Source of the DNA: Anaerolineales bacterium UBA6055
GTDB lineage: Bacteria; Chloroflexota; Anaerolineae; Aggregatilineales; Phototrophicaceae
DNA length: 64,000 nt
Assembly: GCA_002428985.1 (NCBI GenBank)
Contig: DIYL01000040.1
Coordinates: 83,595-147,594, forward strand
Direction: 5' to 3'
The position numbers were made by a program, and so were the translations under genes. Shown here piece after piece: positions 60,881 to 64,000 of the stretch. Below the pieces are notes generated by a model. That model saw only the letters and a program-made list of their open reading frames with translations, ran no database searches and had not been told where the DNA came from. The first letter of the stretch is position 1. Every line of letters begins with the position of its first letter.

Positions 60881-62257
60881 TTACGCCCCCTCTTTGGTTG
60901 GAGTCAGCCCTTCCTGTGTGACACGTGGTGGCAGAATTGCAGTTGGTGAGGGTGTAAGCGTCTGTGTCGGCGTGAGGGTGTCCGTTGGTGTTAATGTCAA
61001 CGTTGGGGATGGTGTGATGGTCGGCGATGGCGTAATCGTCGGTGTCAACGTTAGGGTTGGGGTTGGGGTGACAGTCGGTGTATTAGTTGGTGTAAATGTC
61101 AAGCTAGGCGTAAGGGTTTCGGTGGGTGTATTGGTAATCGTCGGTGTATTGGATGGTGTTGGCGTGATGCTTGGTGTCAATGTTGCTGTTGGTGTATTGG
61201 TTATGGTTGGGGTGTTTGATGGTGTCAATGTTGCTGTTGGTGTTGGGCTTGGTCCGGGTGTGTTGGTCGGTGTGAGTTGTGCTAGCAATGTCGCCGCAAT
61301 CGACGATGGTAGTGGCAATGGTGTGTTGCTAGCTACTGGTGATGGAGCAAACCCTTGTCCGGTACTGTAATCGACATTATCGGCTGTGAATGTAATATCG
61401 ACCCGTTGACCACGCCCGCCAAATGGACGTTGTTGTTGACCATTCCAGATAATATCTAGTGCAAGTGCATTACTCGCTGAGATGGTGATTTCACCGATTG
61501 CTGTGTATTCCAGTAGGGTGTCGGGTTCGGCAATGCCGACATATTGATCAACGGCATCTGCTCGAATTTGTATCCATGTGCGTTGGTTAATCTGAATACT
61601 GGCTAGCACACCCGTACCACTAAACTGGGCGCGATTCGATGGTGTCGGTGAGACAAGCGTCGGTGTGAATGTTGGTGACGGTGTAAAGGTAGTCGTTGGT
61701 GGTAAATCTGCAATGAATCCCCGTTGAAGCGATTCATCTAATGTAACATCACCACCCTCGGAATTTACCAACTCCACTGTCACAAAGATAATCAATGCAA
61801 TCGATGCGATTGAAATTGTGAATAAGGCGAGTGTCTGTATAATATTGCGACTCCGCTCTGCCCGTTGTTGGGCAAGGTCAATCGCAGGTAGTACAGGTTG
61901 TGTATCTGTGATGCGACGCGGGGCTTGCGGGGTTGTCGCGGGTTTGGACTCTCGGTTGCGTGAATTTTTATCACGGTTTTTGTTTCTTCTGCGACGACTC
62001 CGGCTACTTGGCTTTTCGTGTACAGCCGATTCATACATCTGCAAGACATATTCTTCATCTAACCCAAGATACCGCGCATAATTACGGATGAAACCCCGTA
62101 TTTGAATTTCACTCGCGCCAGATAAGGTAAAATCGCCTAACTCAAAGGATTCTAAAATTGTCCGACGAATACGTAACTTCTGTACGACTTCGTCAAGTTC
62201 AATTTCTTTTGATTCGCGTGATTCACGCAAATATTGTCCTAGTGAGTAGGTGTCCAT
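60881..62257 (-). CDS. RodZ-like HTH/DUF4115 membrane protein with Thr/Pro-rich tail
   Basis: 458 residues. An N-terminal helix-turn-helix of the RodZ type spans about 5-75 (SLGQYLRESRESKEIELDEV, RGFIRNYARYLGLDEEYV). A basic linker (RSRRRRNKNRDKNSRN) and one membrane segment follow at about 135-158 (LALFTISIASIALIIFVTVEL), then a DUF4115-type beta domain around 215-310. The last 130 residues are Thr/Pro repeats such as NTPTITNTPTATLTPS. RodZ links MreB to the wall machinery in rods; the domain order matches, but the tail is an unusual addition, probably extracytoplasmic and possibly glycosylated. An out-of-frame antisense reading frame in the repeat region is not a gene. Confidence 0.82.
   Translation of the reverse strand: MDTYSLGQYLRESRESKEIELDEVVQKLRIRRTILESFELGDFTLSGASEIQIRGFIRNYARYLGLDEEYVLQMYESAVHEKPSSRSRRRRNKNRDKNSRNRESKPATTPQAPRRITDTQPVLPAIDLAQQRAERSRNIIQTLALFTISIASIALIIFVTVELVNSEGGDVTLDESLQRGFIADLPPTTTFTPSPTFTPTLVSPTPSNRAQFSGTGVLASIQINQRTWIQIRADAVDQYVGIAEPDTLLEYTAIGEITISASNALALDIIWNGQQQRPFGGRGQRVDITFTADNVDYSTGQGFAPSPVASNTPLPLPSSIAATLLAQLTPTNTPGPSPTPTATLTPSNTPTITNTPTATLTPSITPTPSNTPTITNTPTETLTPSLTFTPTNTPTVTPTPTLTLTPTITPSPTITPSPTLTLTPTDTLTPTQTLTPSPTAILPPRVTQEGLTPTKEGA
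60950..61270 (-). repeat. low-complexity repeat tract in the RodZ-like gene
   Basis: A long run of imperfect GGTGT/GGCGT-type units on the plus strand encodes the Thr/Pro-rich tail. Units of six to twelve bases recur (for example GTATTGGT, GATGGTGT), which makes the tract prone to slippage and length change. Confidence 0.75.
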
Positions 62258-62288
62258 CGCAGTTGATGCCCTTTAATGGAATGAAATC

Positions 62289-62325
62289 AGCCCCGTATTG
62301 TTGGTACTATTGTAACCACGGGGCT
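62289..62325 (-). terminator. hairpin terminator after rplI
   Basis: Arms AGCCCCGT (62289-62296) and ACGGGGCT (62318-62325) are perfect reverse complements with a 21-base loop, lying between rplI and the RodZ-like gene. A moderately T-rich stretch follows on the minus strand. It may separate the two genes' transcription. Confidence 0.6.
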
Positions 62326-62368
62326 GGAGGATTGCTTGTTTAAAACAGCATCGTAGAGTAACCGTGGG

Positions 62369-63067
62369 CTACTCGTTTTCTTCGTTCTCTGCATTGGCTT
62401 CTGCTTGCATATCCAGTGCTTGTTGTACGACATCTTGTGGTAATGCTTCGGTTTCAAGAACATTTGGATCTTCGACGATATCTGCATCTTCATCTGTCGC
62501 TTCAGCATCTGCTTCGGTAGGTGCTTCTGGAACAGGTTGACCGAATTCAAATCCATCTGCCATAATGTCTTCCGCTGTGATTTGTTCACCACGTTCACGC
62601 GCTGCAAGGAAGTCTGCAAGTTGTTCTTCGGGCACGATAGTAACTGTTAGTTCTGGTGAAATTTCGTTACCAAGGCGGACAGCCACGTTATGTGTGCCAA
62701 CTTCGCGGAGACCTTGCTGGCTGATACGACGGCGATTAAGATCAACGCCACTTTTCTCATCGAGTGCTTCCACGATTTCTTGTGTGGTTACGGAACCGAA
62801 TAATTTACCAGTTGATGCAGCGCGACGACCGAAAATGAGTTCGACACCGTCAATTTGACGGGCGAGGTCGTTTAGCATGTTGTTGTATTGTGCTTTACGC
62901 GCTTCAACATTTTGACGGATTGTTTCAGTTTCACGTAAAGCAGCCGGTGTTGCTTTGATTGCCATTTTGCGTGGAATCAGATAGTTGCGGGCGAAACCGG
63001 GGGCGACATTAACAACTTCACCAGCGACCCCATTGTTGTATAGGTCTTGGAGTAAAATAACTTGCAT
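62369..63067 (-). CDS. rplI: 50S ribosomal protein L9 with acidic C-terminal extension
   Basis: 232 residues. The first 150 are L9: MQVILLQDLYNNGVAGEVVN, VAPGFARNYLIPRKMAIKAT, a central helix, and the C-terminal RNA-binding domain with LFGSVTTQEIVEAL and VGTHNVAVRLGNEISPELTVTI. Typical L9 ends near 150; here about 80 more residues follow, very rich in Glu, Asp and Ala (EAPTEADAEATDEDADIVED). L9 binds 23S rRNA and helps frame maintenance. The extension is likely disordered. The usual neighbours rpsF, ssb and rpsR are not adjacent. Confidence 0.95.
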   Translation of the reverse strand: MQVILLQDLYNNGVAGEVVNVAPGFARNYLIPRKMAIKATPAALRETETIRQNVEARKAQYNNMLNDLARQIDGVELIFGRRAASTGKLFGSVTTQEIVEALDEKSGVDLNRRRISQQGLREVGTHNVAVRLGNEISPELTVTIVPEEQLADFLAARERGEQITAEDIMADGFEFGQPVPEAPTEADAEATDEDADIVEDPNVLETEALPQDVVQQALDMQAEANAENEENE

Positions 63068-63188
63068 GATTGTATCCTCTTGATTTTATCTGTCTGTGCG
63101 CTCAATGCTCTAGGATTGAGAGACATGTCCATTGACGAAACTCAAGTATTATAGCAAGCTCAGCAACCCTGCCAAGTGGCAATTCCGC

Positions 63189-63581
63189 TTATTGGTCTCT
63201 ATCAATCACCCAGATGTCAGCATCCACAGGTAACTCAAATTGCCCAGTGCCGAGGTAGATGCCATAACCCGATTCGCTACAAATAGCTTCAACGGGATAA
63301 TCTCTCGGATCGATATAGTCTGTTGCAAAATCTATGAATAAGACGATATTTGATGGTACAACTCTGCCTTGGCGAACGCGCGTTGGCTCATTAATCGATT
63401 TAAGGCGGTCTATACATGCTTCAAGCGTCAGTGACTGCGTATCACTTAGGCGTAAATCGTCAATCACTGACTCTGCCAAACTATTTATGTTGTCGGTAGA
63501 GATGGATTGAGAACCACCACAAGCTGTGAAAATAATCGCTGTACAACAGATGACGATTGCTCTGATAATATGTGTATGCAT
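63189..63581 (-). CDS. small lipoprotein of unknown function
   Basis: 130 residues: signal peptide with lipobox FTAC (Cys21), a Ser-rich stretch, then a soluble domain with a LSDTQSLTLEACIDRLKSIN helix and a beta-rich end (IVLFIDFATDYIDP, GIYLGTGQFELPVDADIWVID). I do not recognise a family. It is a single gene, divergent from murJ with about 200 bases between them in which I see only A/T-rich DNA. Confidence 0.65.
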   Translation of the reverse strand: MHTHIIRAIVICCTAIIFTACGGSQSISTDNINSLAESVIDDLRLSDTQSLTLEACIDRLKSINEPTRVRQGRVVPSNIVLFIDFATDYIDPRDYPVEAICSESGYGIYLGTGQFELPVDADIWVIDRDQ

Positions 63582-63783
63582 TAGCTCATCCTAGTATATT
63601 GTTGGCAATTGAATACTTCCAATTTACATATCCGTTATAGAGATATATTTCCAAATTGCTTGTTTATAGTCAAGTTGCTTTGTGTCATGATTATTTTTAA
63701 ATCGTTTGTACATGACCCTTCGTCGATTGCTTTTGTGGTAATATCTCTGAATTGTTATTTGGTGCATATCTGGAATAAGTGTA

Positions 63784-64000
63784 ATGACTTTGAAGACTTC
63801 AAAAGCATTAGATAATCGACAAATTATTGAAAAGGCATTGATTGTCCTCTTAGGATTCCTAGCCAGTGGCTTGTTAGGCTTTATCCGCACAGGGGTATTG
63901 GCGGGACAATTTGGGACGACATCTGCACTTGATACCTTCGTCGCAGCACAACGCATCCCCGAAATTATCTTTACATTAGTGGCGGGTGGCGCGCTTGGCT
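63784..64000 (+). CDS. murJ: lipid II flippase MurJ, N-terminal part (runs off the window)
   Basis: The frame from ATG 63784 to the window edge encodes 72 residues with the MurJ/MviN start: a first membrane segment (LIVLLGFLASGLLGFIRTGVLA), then GQFGTTSALDTFVAAQRIPE and IIFTLVAGGALG. The Arg in GFIRT and the D-x-F-x-x-A-x-R-I-P-E pattern are conserved in the MOP-type flippases that move lipid II across the membrane. The ribosome-binding site is weak (GGAATAAGTGTA). The rest lies beyond the window. Confidence 0.88.
   Translation, partial: MTLKTSKALDNRQIIEKALIVLLGFLASGLLGFIRTGVLAGQFGTTSALDTFVAAQRIPEIIFTLVAGGALG

Noticed and set aside
60858..61370. Plus-strand frame with many Val-Gly repeats
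   Set aside because: It is the antisense of the Thr/Pro repeat tail of the RodZ-like gene; repeats on the coding strand create a spurious opposite frame, and it has no own start context.
1..64000. CRISPR arrays, tRNA or rRNA genes, prophage
   Set aside because: I found no regularly spaced repeats, no tRNA-like cloverleaf I could support, and no phage structural or integrase genes; a tRNA search program would be the decisive check.

Overview
The window is a moderately AT-rich bacterial chromosome segment. Its gene content fits the phylum Chloroflexota (Anaerolineae-like): many secreted or lipid-anchored proteins carrying SH3, LysM and GerMN domains, Thr/Pro-rich linkers, several large family-39-like membrane glycosyltransferases, a T-box-controlled pheST operon, and a PucC/BCH2-type MFS protein. 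This placement is inferred from gene families; no rRNA or other definitive marker is present. I found no prophage, CRISPR array, rRNA or tRNA gene.

Layout. 1-3000: the start of a sulfotransferase gene, then a minus-strand operon of an esterase and two tandem ADP-ribosylglycohydrolases. 3000-9600: proB and proA, separated by accessory genes. A pentapeptide-repeat gene and an orphan DUF433 gene lie between two diverged copies of the proB 3' end, a likely insertion scar, followed by a Uma2-type gene, a phosphoesterase and a membrane protein. 9600-11400: two envelope proteins. 11470-21150: a promoter, a Phe-specific T-box leader, pheS, three tandem paralogous membrane glycosyltransferases, and pheT. 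21170-25400: a frameshifted REP-associated transposase carrying a perfect 30-bp palindrome, a D-2-hydroxyacid dehydrogenase, fabI and a LysM/GerMN lipoprotein. 25430-33570: a glycosyltransferase, an operon of a PucC-like MFS protein, a gene with an internal TGA and an HD hydrolase, then universal stress protein, HAD phosphatase, glycerate kinase and a beta-propeller lipoprotein.

33700-42750: a very large SH3/FecR-like secreted protein, KDPG-type aldolase, two unknown genes, a lipid/diacylglycerol kinase, and a histidine kinase/response regulator pair. 43130-52710: four consecutive secreted or membrane-anchored clan GH-A (GH39/cellulase-like) proteins and another family-39 glycosyltransferase, which together look like a cell-surface glycan locus. 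52710-64000: RNase Z, O-methyltransferase, Ldh_2-type dehydrogenase, MFS exporter, rimO, a HAD phosphatase with an FGE-like protein, a RodZ-like HTH protein, rplI, a small lipoprotein and the start of murJ.

The most notable features are: the T-box/pheST operon interrupted by three glycosyltransferases; the GH-A quartet, one member of which is fused to a GH18-like domain lacking its catalytic Glu; the proB 3'-end duplication bracketing inserted genes; a translationally coupled gene with an in-frame TGA followed by a hairpin; and the self-related palindrome inside a broken RAYT transposase.
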